The notes under the pieces were generated by a model. The model had not been told where the DNA came from. It worked only from the letters and a program-made list of their open reading frames with translations, and did no database searches. Made by a program: the position numbers and the translations under genes. DNA of 64,000 nucleotides from JBNKZU01 sp050301795 (GTDB taxonomy: Bacteria; Pseudomonadota; Gammaproteobacteria; Thiohalomonadales; Thiohalomonadaceae): positions 124,001 to 188,000 of the forward strand of contig JBNKZU010000015.1 of NCBI GenBank assembly GCA_050301795.1, written 5' to 3'. This document shows, piece after piece, positions 1 through 8,704 of this stretch (positions are counted from its first letter, which is position 1; each line of letters starts with the position of its first letter).

Positions 1-571
<571 letters not shown>

Positions 572-612
572 TTAGCATTAACATGATTAAAAATATTGTC
601 ACGGTCTTACAG

Positions 613-629
613 AGCAGAATACGTGCCAA
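613..629 (-). promoter_or_regulatory. Sigma-54 (-24/-12) promoter of nifH
   Basis: On the minus strand the sequence is TTGGCACG, five bases, then TGCT. GG and GC are exactly 10 bases apart, as in the RpoN consensus. It lies about 55 bases before the nifH start, as expected for a NifA/RpoN-dependent nif promoter. Confidence 0.9.
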
Positions 630-727
630 CTATGAATCATGTTTCTAAGGCATTGTTATTATTGGAATTTGATGCAATATCACTACTTTTTTGTTAGGTT
701 GGATCTACGACAAACAGACAACACTGT

Positions 728-1573
728 ATGAATAACGACTGTCACAAAAACGACAAAACCGAATTTAAGGCCTCCCTTCCACGCAGGGCAATGCGCTCGA
801 TCAATCGTTGCAATCTGCCAGCATCAATCCTTGGCGGCCTGCACTTCCAGAAATACCCATCACCTTTATCTATTGATAGTGTTGCACTACTGCATAAGGA
901 GCTTTTCGATCATCTGGATCAGATCTCCGATGCCGGAAACCGCGCACAACACTTTATTGATTACATGGTGGTTCACTTTAGGCTTCATCTTCTTGAGGAG
1001 ATCGGGTTTGACTCCCATCTTCGTGTTGATCGATCAAAGGCAAATTATCAACGACTGATTAGAGGTTGGGCATTTAATCCCGATGGTATCGAAGCGGCGA
1101 TTATTAAAGGGTGGGTTGAATCAAGATTTGGACTGCTTCCACAATTTCACGAGCATGAGATTAATAGCATTGAGGATGAGAGCTATGCCAACTATTTGCA
1201 CCAATACTCACAGGGGCTATACAACACGAATGCACTTGAAGCACAGCTCGACCTGATCTTCAGTTACTGTCAATATGAACTGCATCGTCAGGACAGCGAA
1301 TCACACCTGACACTTTATCGCGGCAGCAACCAAATACAGCGCCTTAATGATAGTGTTGAATGTGCCAAGCCTTTAGATGCGATACTCCTGAATAATATCA
1401 ACTCATTCAGTCTTGATATCGAAAGAGCGAGTGAATTTGGCGATCTCGTTATAAAGGTAAGCGTGCCGAAAGAGAAGGTCTTCTTTTATAGCAATCTACT
1501 TCCTGGTTGTTTAAAAGGCGAAGACGAGGTGATGGTTCTGGGTGGAGTCTACTGTGCACAGAAGGTGTTGTAG
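728..1573 (+). CDS. draT: NAD(+)--dinitrogen-reductase ADP-D-ribosyltransferase DraT
   Basis: DraT switches nitrogenase off post-translationally by transferring ADP-ribose from NAD to an arginine of NifH (Arg101 in the NifH of this window). The 281-residue length fits the family. The N-terminal LPRRA and INRCNLPA motifs are typical of DraT. ADP-ribosyltransferase R-S-E elements are visible: Arg198 in LYRG, the serines of NSFS near 226-228, and a glutamate pair in GEDEVMVLGG (265-267). The gene diverges from nifH. No clear ribosome binding site precedes the ATG at 728, but the family motifs at residues 17-30 require a start near here. The removing enzyme, draG, is not in the window. Confidence 0.95.
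   Translation: MNNDCHKNDKTEFKASLPRRAMRSINRCNLPASILGGLHFQKYPSPLSIDSVALLHKELFDHLDQISDAGNRAQHFIDYMVVHFRLHLLEEIGFDSHLRVDRSKANYQRLIRGWAFNPDGIEAAIIKGWVESRFGLLPQFHEHEINSIEDESYANYLHQYSQGLYNTNALEAQLDLIFSYCQYELHRQDSESHLTLYRGSNQIQRLNDSVECAKPLDAILLNNINSFSLDIERASEFGDLVIKVSVPKEKVFFYSNLLPGCLKGEDEVMVLGGVYCAQKVL
740..755. promoter_or_regulatory. Candidate NifA upstream activator site (TGT-N10-ACA)
   Basis: An exact TGT-N10-ACA motif lies about 110-140 bases upstream of the nifH sigma-54 promoter, in the usual range for NifA enhancer sites. It falls inside the first codons of draT. One exact match in a region this size could arise by chance, so the support is position plus the sigma-54 site. Confidence 0.5.
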
Positions 1574-1644
1574 TTATTAATATGGTTTGCTTATCGATGC
1601 TCTACCGATAATTTACTGATTCATGACGCTGAAAGGGATTAATC

Positions 1645-2493
1645 ATGACAAACAATGAAAATAGGATTCAGTTTAAAAAACAGTTTGCCGAAAAAGGCTT
1701 TTTTACTGTTGAAGGCGTTATCTCGGAAAAGATGCTTCATTGGCTCAATTCAAGTATTGCAGCCGTGATCAACGAAGCCTCTACTCAAACAGCCACCCCT
1801 ACTGGAATTGCCGTGTTACAAGGTGGTGGTCGTTATGTTGCCAGTGGTATTTCTGACACACAGAAGAATCTGGGAATAGCATCATTAGTGTTGATGGGTA
1901 ACCCTGTCGTTGAAGAGATTGCATCGGCAGTGTGTGGTGATAACTTTGTCTGTACCCACGACTGGATGGTGATCAAAAACATTGGGATTGATCAAAAAAT
2001 CGGATGGCATCAGGACTTTGTTCATGACGGAACCTTCCCTGTAATAAACATTGGCATTCACATTGATGATGCGATTGAAGATGCTGTCTGTTTTTATCCC
2101 GGCAAGCGGGCAGGCGCAGAAGATATTTGCGCGATTGAAAAGATAATTAATTATCAATCGTCAGAGCTTGCTAAGGCAACAGTCAAAGCTGGCGGGATAT
2201 CAGTGCATGATGTTTTGCTGGTACATGGCTCACCACCGTTACAACACCAGCAACAACGCAAAACCATCTATTTTGAAATCCGCCCGGAAGAGATGCTAAA
2301 AGATCACCCAACCATCAATTCAGATTTTATCTGTTTGCGTAAACAGTTATTTAGAAAAGCCAAGGATGCATACAGCAAGATAGCATCGGACACTCTGCCA
2401 GTAGATCTGGCGCTGGATAAAGAGACGGATGATCTTATTCAACAACTCGCCACGTTTAACAATGTCATAGAACCTGCTAACTACTGTTCTTAG
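1645..2493 (+). CDS. Phytanoyl-CoA dioxygenase (PhyH) family protein
   Basis: This 282-residue protein looks like a Fe(II)/2-oxoglutarate-dependent oxygenase of the PhyH family. The iron-binding triad can be traced as His122 and Asp124 in GWHQDF and His194 in LLVHGS, with Arg205 as the likely 2-oxoglutarate ligand. The substrate cannot be told; family members hydroxylate fatty acyl-CoAs, ectoine and natural-product intermediates. AAAGGG precedes the ATG at good spacing. It lies 70 bases after draT on the same strand and could be read through from it, though a link to nitrogen fixation is only inferred from position. Confidence 0.8.
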   Translation: MTNNENRIQFKKQFAEKGFFTVEGVISEKMLHWLNSSIAAVINEASTQTATPTGIAVLQGGGRYVASGISDTQKNLGIASLVLMGNPVVEEIASAVCGDNFVCTHDWMVIKNIGIDQKIGWHQDFVHDGTFPVINIGIHIDDAIEDAVCFYPGKRAGAEDICAIEKIINYQSSELAKATVKAGGISVHDVLLVHGSPPLQHQQQRKTIYFEIRPEEMLKDHPTINSDFICLRKQLFRKAKDAYSKIASDTLPVDLALDKETDDLIQQLATFNNVIEPANYCS

Positions 2494-2498
2494 ATTCC

Positions 2499-2987
2499 TT
2501 AATTAGATGGCTGCACTACATTAAACTCATTAACAAGAAGCACAGGCAACTTGCTAAAGCCGCTTGAGTATATCCATAAAGCCCAGAGCTTTAAGTGTTG
2601 CCCTACAGCAACTTCTTTAACAATATATTTAACTAAGACATCCTGAATATGAAAAGTGACAACAACACCAGATTCCGACTTTATATCAACGCAATAGTTG
2701 ATAGGGGTAGATGAGTCGACTTTGAATCCTGTCATTTTCATAAACCTTATTAAAGCCCCTTTGTTGCACTTATAGGGCATTTTTACTATCACCTCGTTTA
2801 GCTGTACCTTTTTTGCAGGGGTGATAATTTCTACACCTTTATCATCCCCATGCAGATTCAATATTTCATTAGAGCGGTGAACTATATTGTCAAGCGTATC
2901 GCTTTTATACGACGAGTAGTTAAAACTATATGAACACAGTGGGAGTAATAAAAGTATGAGAGTTATGAGAGTTATTAGTTTTTTCAT
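2499..2987 (-). CDS. Hypothetical exported protein (162 aa)
   Basis: I do not recognise the family. From the MKKLITLITL start the protein has a clear signal peptide (about residues 1-20, very Leu-rich) followed by a small domain of roughly 140 residues with two cysteines that could pair. An in-frame ATG 48 bases upstream exists, but that extension is encoded by the hairpin-rich attC-like segment, so the 2987 start is preferred. It ends six bases from the convergent PhyH gene. If the neighbouring attC is real, this gene occupies the next cassette position in the same orientation, but no downstream attC is seen. Confidence 0.6.
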   Translation of the reverse strand: MKKLITLITLILLLLPLCSYSFNYSSYKSDTLDNIVHRSNEILNLHGDDKGVEIITPAKKVQLNEVIVKMPYKCNKGALIRFMKMTGFKVDSSTPINYCVDIKSESGVVVTFHIQDVLVKYIVKEVAVGQHLKLWALWIYSSGFSKLPVLLVNEFNVVQPSN

Positions 2988-2989
2988 AT

Positions 2990-3104
2990 AGTCAGTCTCA
3001 ACGCCGCGCTCTGCGGCAAACTGCTTGCCAACCACCGCAACTTAGATTTTGCTTTTTTAATTTTCACAGACGTATTTTCCGTCCGGTTGATTATTTTGTT
3101 AGAT
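2990..3104 (-). other. Possible integron attC recombination site between two small genes
   Basis: Read on the minus strand, ATCTAAC (a match to the RYYYAAC core) starts six bases after the stop of the 3111-3539 gene. About 100 bases later the segment ends in GCGCGGCGTTGAGAC, with a GTT core in the usual GC-rich attC end context. Two short hairpins precede that end. The distal core (GTTGAGA) fits GTTRRRY imperfectly and the outer arms pair only partly. The length (about 115 bases) and the position between consecutive same-strand short genes fit a cassette array. No integrase is in the window. Confidence 0.4.
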
Positions 3105-3110
3105 TTCTTA

Positions 3111-3539
3111 TTACTGATTGTTCCCCAATTCATTGCTCACTTTTGCGTAGGCTTTCTGCATTTCATTTTGAATTGATGGAATTACTTCGGCCAAGTATGT
3201 TCCAAACTTAGTCATTGCCGACTTACCAACGTCGGAACCATAGAAATCTGCAAGTGCGCTTAGTTCTTCTGCAGTAAAGTTATTAACAAGAGCCGTTTTC
3301 ATTGTTTTTGTAAGTGCTTCAATGTCCAAATGTTTTGTAAGTAAGTCTTTGAATACTTCACGTTCTGAAGGAGGTAAGTTAACCGACACCTTTTCTGCCA
3401 TATCTTCAAAAAGTGCTCTAGGTGGGGTTGTTTCAAGGTAGCGCTGGGCCTGTGCTTCTCTATTTTCCAACGAATTGTCCATGCAGTATGCATTTACTGC
3501 CAGAAGCAAGGAGCACAGGATAACTGCAATTCTCTTCAT
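3111..3539 (-). CDS. DUF2059 family exported protein
   Basis: A 142-residue protein with a signal peptide (MKRIAVILCSLLLAVNAYC) and a helical C-terminal half resembling the DUF2059 family, including the motif FTAEELSALADFYGSDVGKS near residues 87-106. The function of DUF2059 proteins is not established. The ATG at 3539 is chosen because GGAGG lies a few bases upstream; an ATG four codons earlier lacks this. An exact GTTAGAT core lies upstream of the gene and ATCTAAC follows the stop, as in integron gene cassettes. The gene is more AT-rich than its surroundings by eye. Confidence 0.75.
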   Translation of the reverse strand: MKRIAVILCSLLLAVNAYCMDNSLENREAQAQRYLETTPPRALFEDMAEKVSVNLPPSEREVFKDLLTKHLDIEALTKTMKTALVNNFTAEELSALADFYGSDVGKSAMTKFGTYLAEVIPSIQNEMQKAYAKVSNELGNNQ

Positions 3540-3571
3540 TTTTCCCTCCATTTTTTATTTTGAAATCTAAC

Positions 3572-3880
3572 AGTAGGAATGGAAGGTAACCTCCTTATTG
3601 AGAAATTACGGCTTCCTCCTATTTTTATCATAATATTGTGTCCACCGGCGGGGATTATTGATGCATACCCCTGCAAGGAACTCCTGATATCAACAACTTA
3701 ACACCATATTTTTTAAAACTCTACGCAAAATAATTTAAAACCTACACACATCAAACAAGGAGCGATTTAAGAGATCATCCTGAAAACGTGAGACTCCTAT
3801 TGCTTGTACTATGACCCGTTTTTTATCAAATCTATTTTTATGCTTGTAACGCTGGTTATTTTGTCTGGTATCCCCATCTT
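3572..3880. other. Intergenic region without a recognisable gene
   Basis: About 310 AT-rich bases separate the DUF2059 gene from the NifA/sigma-54 control region. No ORF in it looks real on either strand. The only structure noted is a GGAGG/CCTCC pairing near 3586-3620 just upstream of the minus-strand gene. No complete second attC can be drawn here. Confidence 0.6.
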
Positions 3881-3896
3881 TGTCGTAAACCCTACA
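3881..3896 (+). promoter_or_regulatory. Candidate NifA upstream activator site (TGT-N10-ACA)
   Basis: An exact TGT-N10-ACA motif is centred about 75 bases upstream of the expected start of the sigma-54 promoter at 3938. That is a usual enhancer distance for NifA and argues that the following SIR2-like operon belongs to the nif regulon. Confidence 0.55.
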
Positions 3897-3912
3897 TTAA
3901 TATCCCCCTGCA

Positions 3913-3932
3913 AATCGCATTCTGATGCGATT
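3913..3932. promoter_or_regulatory. Perfect 8-bp inverted repeat upstream of sigma-54 promoter
   Basis: AATCGCAT and ATGCGATT flank a four-base spacer just upstream of the -24 element. It may be a protein binding site or the hairpin of an upstream transcript. No known regulator is assigned. Confidence 0.4.
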
Positions 3933-3937
3933 CTAAG

Positions 3938-3954
3938 TTGGCGCAAACCTTGCA
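3938..3954 (+). promoter_or_regulatory. Sigma-54 (-24/-12) promoter
   Basis: TTGGCGC, five bases, then TTGCA, with GG and GC 10 bases apart, matches the RpoN consensus closely. It lies about 35-50 bases before the start of the SIR2-like gene. Confidence 0.85.
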
Positions 3955-3988
3955 CTGTATTCTAAAAACATACTTAAAAGGTACAGTA

Positions 3989-4852
3989 ATGAATGCAGAG
4001 CTGATTAAAACAATCGAATCCGGTCTTGGTGATGGTAGCGTAATTCCATATATCGGCCCTTATGCGCTTGAAGGTGTTGTCAATGAAGCGAGTGGCGAGC
4101 CAATCCCCGCGGATAGCGACAGCCTGATTCTGGCAATGAATAATGGCCGTCCGATGGCGCCAAAGCTGATGTATGAGTTTCCACGCGCTGCAATGAACCT
4201 GGAGCTTAAAAAGGGTCGCAGTTTTATTACCCGCTTCCTCAACAAACTCTATGGTGATACTGCCTGGAGTGAATCGCCACTACATAACTGGATGGGAAAT
4301 GCCCGGCTACCCTGCGTTATCGACATTAATCGTGACACAAAACTGCAAAGCGCCTATGCCGACATTCCCCACAATCTGATTATCGGTATTGCTCGCATCG
4401 GCGGCACCGATTATCGCTTTAAACTCTATTTCTACAATGGCAGCAAGCACCATGAGATAGAACCTGAAGAGGCAGATACCACGTTACCACTGTTAATCAA
4501 ACCGATGGGTACGCCACTGCCAGAGCCATCCTATATTGCATCGGATGCCGATTATGTTGATTACCTGACCGAGCTTATGGGTGGATTTGGTGTTCCTAAA
4601 TTTTTCAAGGAGTATCGTATTGAAAAGCGTTATCTCCTGTTAGGCCTGCGCCTGACACGCGATACTGAGCGCATGGTCTTAAAAGATCTGATTTATGGAC
4701 ACGCCGCCAAAGGAGGATGGGCAGTCATTAAAGAGCCAACCGATAAGGAGATTCGCTTTTGTCAGAAATTCGGGATAGAGGTCATCGATAGTTCCTTATC
4801 TGAGTTTATGGCACGATTAAATGTCAAACTTCCTGAGGCGGTTGAGGTGTAA
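3989..4852 (+). CDS. SIR2-like domain protein, probably NifA/RpoN controlled
   Basis: The 287-residue protein resembles the SIR2_2-type family. The opening IPYIGPYAL at residues 19-27 stands where family members have a GxGxS NAD loop. SPLHNW with PCVIDINRDTKLQ (97-120) corresponds to the SPLH...TTNYDxLLE stretch. Both are altered, so NAD hydrolysis cannot be assumed. The ATG at 3989 is chosen because the ORF's first ATG (3938) lies inside the sigma-54 promoter; AAAGGT precedes 3989. A small Cys-rich gene starts four bases after its stop. Position and promoter suggest a role accessory to nitrogen fixation. The function is unknown. Confidence 0.7.
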   Translation: MNAELIKTIESGLGDGSVIPYIGPYALEGVVNEASGEPIPADSDSLILAMNNGRPMAPKLMYEFPRAAMNLELKKGRSFITRFLNKLYGDTAWSESPLHNWMGNARLPCVIDINRDTKLQSAYADIPHNLIIGIARIGGTDYRFKLYFYNGSKHHEIEPEEADTTLPLLIKPMGTPLPEPSYIASDADYVDYLTELMGGFGVPKFFKEYRIEKRYLLLGLRLTRDTERMVLKDLIYGHAAKGGWAVIKEPTDKEIRFCQKFGIEVIDSSLSEFMARLNVKLPEAVEV

Positions 4853-4855
4853 AAA

Positions 4856-5083
4856 ATGGGAAAGCTCTTTAAGCCCTGTATTAGTCGCAACGCCTGCAAT
4901 GACAATGGTGAGCGCTGCCTCGCCTGTGGGCGCACACTGGATGAGGTGACCAAAACCAAGCAATTAGTTGATAACGTATTCAACTTTATTCAAGAAATGG
5001 AATACGACAACAGTGATGAATTCATGGACTACCTTAGTCGTAAGATTGCAAAGAAGATCGCGCACTCTAACGAGAACATTTAA
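4856..5083 (+). CDS. Small Cys-rich protein, DUF1289-like
   Basis: A 75-residue protein with four cysteines (8, 14, 21, 24) in a PCI-x5-C-x6-CxxCGRT pattern like that of DUF1289 proteins, suggesting a bound metal such as zinc or an Fe-S centre. The C-terminal half is helical and charged. It starts four bases after the SIR2-like stop, so the two are almost certainly co-transcribed and translationally coupled from the sigma-54 promoter. The partner role is not known. Confidence 0.75.
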   Translation: MGKLFKPCISRNACNDNGERCLACGRTLDEVTKTKQLVDNVFNFIQEMEYDNSDEFMDYLSRKIAKKIAHSNENI

Positions 5084-5119
5084 GAGAGGCTGATCAAGCT
5101 GTAAAAGAACAGAGTGAAA

Positions 5120-5160
5120 CAATCCATCAAATGCTTATGGATTGCCTACAGGACGTAGGC
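5120..5160. other. Two adjacent hairpins after the SIR2-like operon
   Basis: CAATCCAT/ATGGATTG (8-bp stem, 9-base loop) is followed directly by GCCTAC/GTAGGC (6-bp stem, 5-base loop). No U-run follows, so this is not a classical terminator, but it may end or stabilise the operon transcript. Confidence 0.45.
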
Positions 5161-5166
5161 AAGGGG

Positions 5167-5192
5167 CAATAGCTGGATGCGGTAGCTTTGCC
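5167..5192 (+). repeat. 26-bp dispersed repeat, copy 1
   Basis: This 26-base segment, containing CAATAGCTGGATGC, recurs at 18029-18054 with 24 of 26 identical bases. Both copies are intergenic. It could be the end of a decayed mobile element or a short interspersed repeat. Confidence 0.6.
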
Positions 5193-5319
5193 ACATCGTT
5201 GCACTCCTCGGCAACTGCGCCATGCGTTGCTTTACCTCCTTAAGTTACATACGACTACGACTCTCCATTAAGGTTGTGCCTGCACGACCTCTAGTGGGAT
5301 GGCGATGGGAGCCTTCTAC

Positions 5320-6774
5320 TTAAGTTCCGCAAAATGTTTGATAGTTTTTGTCGCCATCGTCCGGCGGCATCTGATACTGCGCTGTTTGAGCCAGTTCCTG
5401 ATAAGGTGATCGCAATACCTTAAGTAACGCCTGTGCCTTATTGACCTCGCCTGTCTGCTCACTCTCTTTGATCGCTGCTTCAACATGGTGATTACGTGGG
5501 ATGATCACTGGATTGTGATTTCGCATCAATAATTGAATCTCTTCGATCGATTGCTGCTGTTGAGACAGACGTTGTCGCCAAAGATCATAATGTGACCCTA
5601 GACTCTGTTTGAGTTGTTCTGAAATAACATCTGAGCTTAGTGATTTTGTGAGTTGATCAAAGGTGGCTGTGTAGTCCAGCCGTTCTATTCTAAGTTGCTC
5701 AATCATATTGTTGATTAGCTGATGGTCTGATGGTTGTAATACAGATAACCCAAGCTTATGCCCCAACATTAATTGATATGCCTTTGAGAATCTTTCAGAA
5801 AATGTCTCAATCACCTGCTTTGCCTGTTCAACAGCTCTATCGCTATTATCATCAATTAGGGGCAACAGGCATTCAGCAAAACGGGTGAGGTTCCACTGAG
5901 CGATATCCGGCTGATTACCAAATGCATATCGTCCCATGACATCTATCGAACTATATATAGTTTTTGGATTATAGATCCCCATCATCGCACATGGACCGTA
6001 GTCGATGGTTTCACCTGAGAGAGCGGTGTTATCCGTATTCATCACCCCATGAATAAACCCTACCCGCATCCATGCCACCACAAGTGCTATTAGCTTATCC
6101 ATAAAGGCATCGACTAATTTCAGATATCGCCCTTCTTGGTGTTGCTGTAGTTGCGGGTAGTGACGGTGAATGGTGTAGTCGCATAAGGCCTTAATCGATT
6201 TGATATCACCTCTAGCAGCAAAGTATTGAAAGGTTCCTATACGGATATGGCTTGACGCAAGTCGTGTCACTACTGCGCCGGGGCGTACTGTTTCCCGAAC
6301 GACAGACTCTCCTGTGGAAACCACAGCAAGGCATCGTGATGTAGGGACGCCAAGCGCCGCCATCGATTCGCTCATTAGATACTCACGCACCGCAGGGCCA
6401 ATGGCACAACGACCATCACCGTTTCTTGAGAATCGTGTTTTGCCTGAGCCTTTAAGTTGAATGTCCCAGCGCAAACCCGATTGGTCAATAACCTCACCCA
6501 ACAGATGCGCTCTGCCATCACCAAGTTGTGGTACAAAGTTTCCGAATTGATGCCCTGCATACGCTAACGCAACAGGATCTGAGCCTGGAAGTAATTTGTT
6601 GCCTGAGAAAAACTGTGCAAGGGTATTGGCATCCTGCGCCAACTCCTGAGTACTCATCAATTGGGTCGCCAAGTCGTGATTCCACAGCAGTAGTTTTGGA
6701 TCCCTTACCGAGGTTGGCAGACTCTTTTCATAAAAGTCCTGACCGAGTTGGAGATATGAATTTGAAAAGTTCAA
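5320..6774 (-). CDS. selO: Protein adenylyltransferase SelO (YdiU family)
   Basis: SelO is a pseudokinase-fold enzyme that transfers AMP from ATP to Ser, Thr or Tyr of target proteins and acts in redox homeostasis. At 484 residues it has the normal bacterial length. Family motifs are present: [19 protein letters not shown] (71-89), the Lys108 region [20 protein letters not shown] near 244, and a DYGPCA segment. The conserved C-terminal cysteine (selenocysteine in animals) is Cys482 in the ending FCGT. It reads away from the paralogue pair upstream, with a 68-base gap. No unusual feature. Confidence 0.95.
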   Translation of the reverse strand: MNFSNSYLQLGQDFYEKSLPTSVRDPKLLLWNHDLATQLMSTQELAQDANTLAQFFSGNKLLPGSDPVALAYAGHQFGNFVPQLGDGRAHLLGEVIDQSGLRWDIQLKGSGKTRFSRNGDGRCAIGPAVREYLMSESMAALGVPTSRCLAVVSTGESVVRETVRPGAVVTRLASSHIRIGTFQYFAARGDIKSIKALCDYTIHRHYPQLQQHQEGRYLKLVDAFMDKLIALVVAWMRVGFIHGVMNTDNTALSGETIDYGPCAMMGIYNPKTIYSSIDVMGRYAFGNQPDIAQWNLTRFAECLLPLIDDNSDRAVEQAKQVIETFSERFSKAYQLMLGHKLGLSVLQPSDHQLINNMIEQLRIERLDYTATFDQLTKSLSSDVISEQLKQSLGSHYDLWRQRLSQQQQSIEEIQLLMRNHNPVIIPRNHHVEAAIKESEQTGEVNKAQALLKVLRSPYQELAQTAQYQMPPDDGDKNYQTFCGT

Positions 6775-6842
6775 GCGATTGATCCGTCATGAAGTAATTA
6801 TGGGATCAATATCTATGATTATTTGAAATTCAAGCGTTGAGG

Positions 6843-8699
6843 TTAATTATTGTTATCAGTAAGAGGTGTTGGATTATGTGGAATATCACTTGGCAATGCT
6901 TCAATAACACTTCGCATCTCAGGCTCTGATACCGGAAGATAGTAGAAGGTCTCGCCCTGTTGCTGCATGGTTTTGAGATTGAGAACGGTACCTGGCTCTA
7001 ACTCATGACCATCACCGAGATCCCCTTTAACCGCATAGATCACCCAACGCGGCCCCTCCAGTGATAAAACCATATAGGAGGCATCGGCTACGCCCAGAAT
7101 GGTGTGTGCTGCAAGCTGAGATGCTGCGGTATATCCAAGCACAACTCCTGAGGTCAGTTCATAACCCACAGGCACCACTACGGCCTTGGCCAGTTCAAAG
7201 ACACCCAGACCTGCTCCGGCAACAACTGATCCGGTTGTGCCAACAACGGCTGTTGTGCCTCCTAAAACCACGCCAAAGGCCTTGGTGCCTAAAGCTGCGG
7301 TTTCACCGGCAACAAAGAGCGTACCACCGGCAGCAATCTTTCCGACATCTGTTGCGACACCGACTGTCGCACCAACAGCGGTTCCGGTAACTGCAATCCC
7401 TGCGGCTGTGAGCGGTACACCGACATACTGCACTACCTTCCCTGTTGCCTGGCCGCCGACGCTGACAGCACCGCCTGCAATCTGGCTTAATCCATACTCT
7501 GTGGCTCCCAGGGTGCTACCCCCTACGGCAGTTACAGCCGCAACACCCTGACCAGCGACTCCTGCTGCAACACTTAATGTTGCTGCTGTGGCTGAGATGA
7601 CTGTCGGAGCAACAATATCGTATCCAAACGCCAGGGTGTTCCATGTCACTTCAATTGCTAACTCTGCGGTGGTCATACCCTCTCGAACCACTACCATAAC
7701 CGGCAATGCACCCAGATTGGTTCCCACCAGTCCAAGTGATGCGGCCGTGATGCGACCTACCGGCTCAATCACACCATCCCAGAATATTCCTTTCAAAACA
7801 TGACCCATTGCCTTGACCAGTGCGAATGTTCCATCTTCATGGTAATTGTCGAGCGCATCTGAGGCATCACCAAATGCATCGCCAATATTACTGAAATAGT
7901 TTTTCCCGGTGTCGATAAGAATGGATGACAACCTCTTGTTGGTTTTTGCCGCCCACGCCAGTGGTTCGGTTACACCTGATTTAAAGTCGTCGACATCTAC
8001 AGCATCGGCGATATTTTGCAGTCGCTCTTTGCCTTTTTGCGGCAGTGTCATATAGCCCTCGACAAAACGGTTCCCGGCAAACTGCAACCCCTCTTTTGAG
8101 AGTTCATAGCTCTTCTCTGAGATACTCTTTGCACCAGAGAGCGATCCACCAATCATCAGCTTGCCGACATCGGCACCTCTATCACGAATCGATTTTCCAT
8201 AGCTTGATGACTCTTGCGACAACGCCTCGCCAAAACGATAGACCCCATCCCAAGAGCTGGCTGCCGCACGCCATGACTGACCGATAATCGATTTGGTAAG
8301 TGAGCTGTTGTTATAGATCAGCAGCTTGCTTCCCTCGCGACTTCGACTTGAGATTTCATCTGCTATTTCATTCGATTTATTAATAATTGTTCCTGCAACG
8401 GCAAAACTCTTTTTTGTTCCGTCAGCGACCAGTGAAACTGCATCAGCCGCATTCTGAACAGAGGTGACAAAAGACTCACGCGCATCCATTCCCGCAAGCT
8501 GTGCGGCAAACTCATAGGCAGAGGGACCGGCAGGTATTAATCGAATCTCCGTATTCGGCACCTGAAAGGCGCCGTTGTTGTAGAGCGAAGCGTGTCCCTG
8601 TTTTGCCAGTTTTTTGGTGTTTTGCAGTGGATCATCTGCGGTAGTGGCGCACGACATTAAAACCGCTGCAAATATTCCGATGAAAACCTTTCTAATCAC
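6843..8699 (-). CDS. Putative lipoprotein with Gly/Ala-rich core, paralogue of the adjacent 504-aa protein
   Basis: I do not recognise this 618-residue protein. It begins with a lipoprotein-like signal ending at Cys17 (VLMSC). A GHASLYNNG motif follows near 35-43, then a helical region, then about 200 residues (roughly 320-530) rich in Gly, Ala, Val and Thr with glycine-zipper-like spacing and strong hydrophobicity. The C-terminal domain of about 90 residues contains GPRWVIYAVKGDLGDGHE. The N-terminal motif and C-terminal domain recur in the gene five bases upstream, so the two arose by duplication. A cell-envelope location is likely; the role is unknown. Confidence 0.75.
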   Translation of the reverse strand: MIRKVFIGIFAAVLMSCATTADDPLQNTKKLAKQGHASLYNNGAFQVPNTEIRLIPAGPSAYEFAAQLAGMDARESFVTSVQNAADAVSLVADGTKKSFAVAGTIINKSNEIADEISSRSREGSKLLIYNNSSLTKSIIGQSWRAAASSWDGVYRFGEALSQESSSYGKSIRDRGADVGKLMIGGSLSGAKSISEKSYELSKEGLQFAGNRFVEGYMTLPQKGKERLQNIADAVDVDDFKSGVTEPLAWAAKTNKRLSSILIDTGKNYFSNIGDAFGDASDALDNYHEDGTFALVKAMGHVLKGIFWDGVIEPVGRITAASLGLVGTNLGALPVMVVVREGMTTAELAIEVTWNTLAFGYDIVAPTVISATAATLSVAAGVAGQGVAAVTAVGGSTLGATEYGLSQIAGGAVSVGGQATGKVVQYVGVPLTAAGIAVTGTAVGATVGVATDVGKIAAGGTLFVAGETAALGTKAFGVVLGGTTAVVGTTGSVVAGAGLGVFELAKAVVVPVGYELTSGVVLGYTAASQLAAHTILGVADASYMVLSLEGPRWVIYAVKGDLGDGHELEPGTVLNLKTMQQQGETFYYLPVSEPEMRSVIEALPSDIPHNPTPLTDNNN

Positions 8700-8704
8700 T
8701 TGAG

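Noticed and set aside
3938..3988. Upstream ATG for the SIR2-like gene
   Set aside because: It lies inside the sigma-54 promoter, upstream of the expected transcription start, so it cannot be in the mRNA.
7061..7551. Plus-strand Pro/Thr-rich ORFs inside the 618-aa gene
   Set aside because: They mirror the Gly/Ala-rich region of the minus-strand protein; the paralogue comparison supports only the minus frame.
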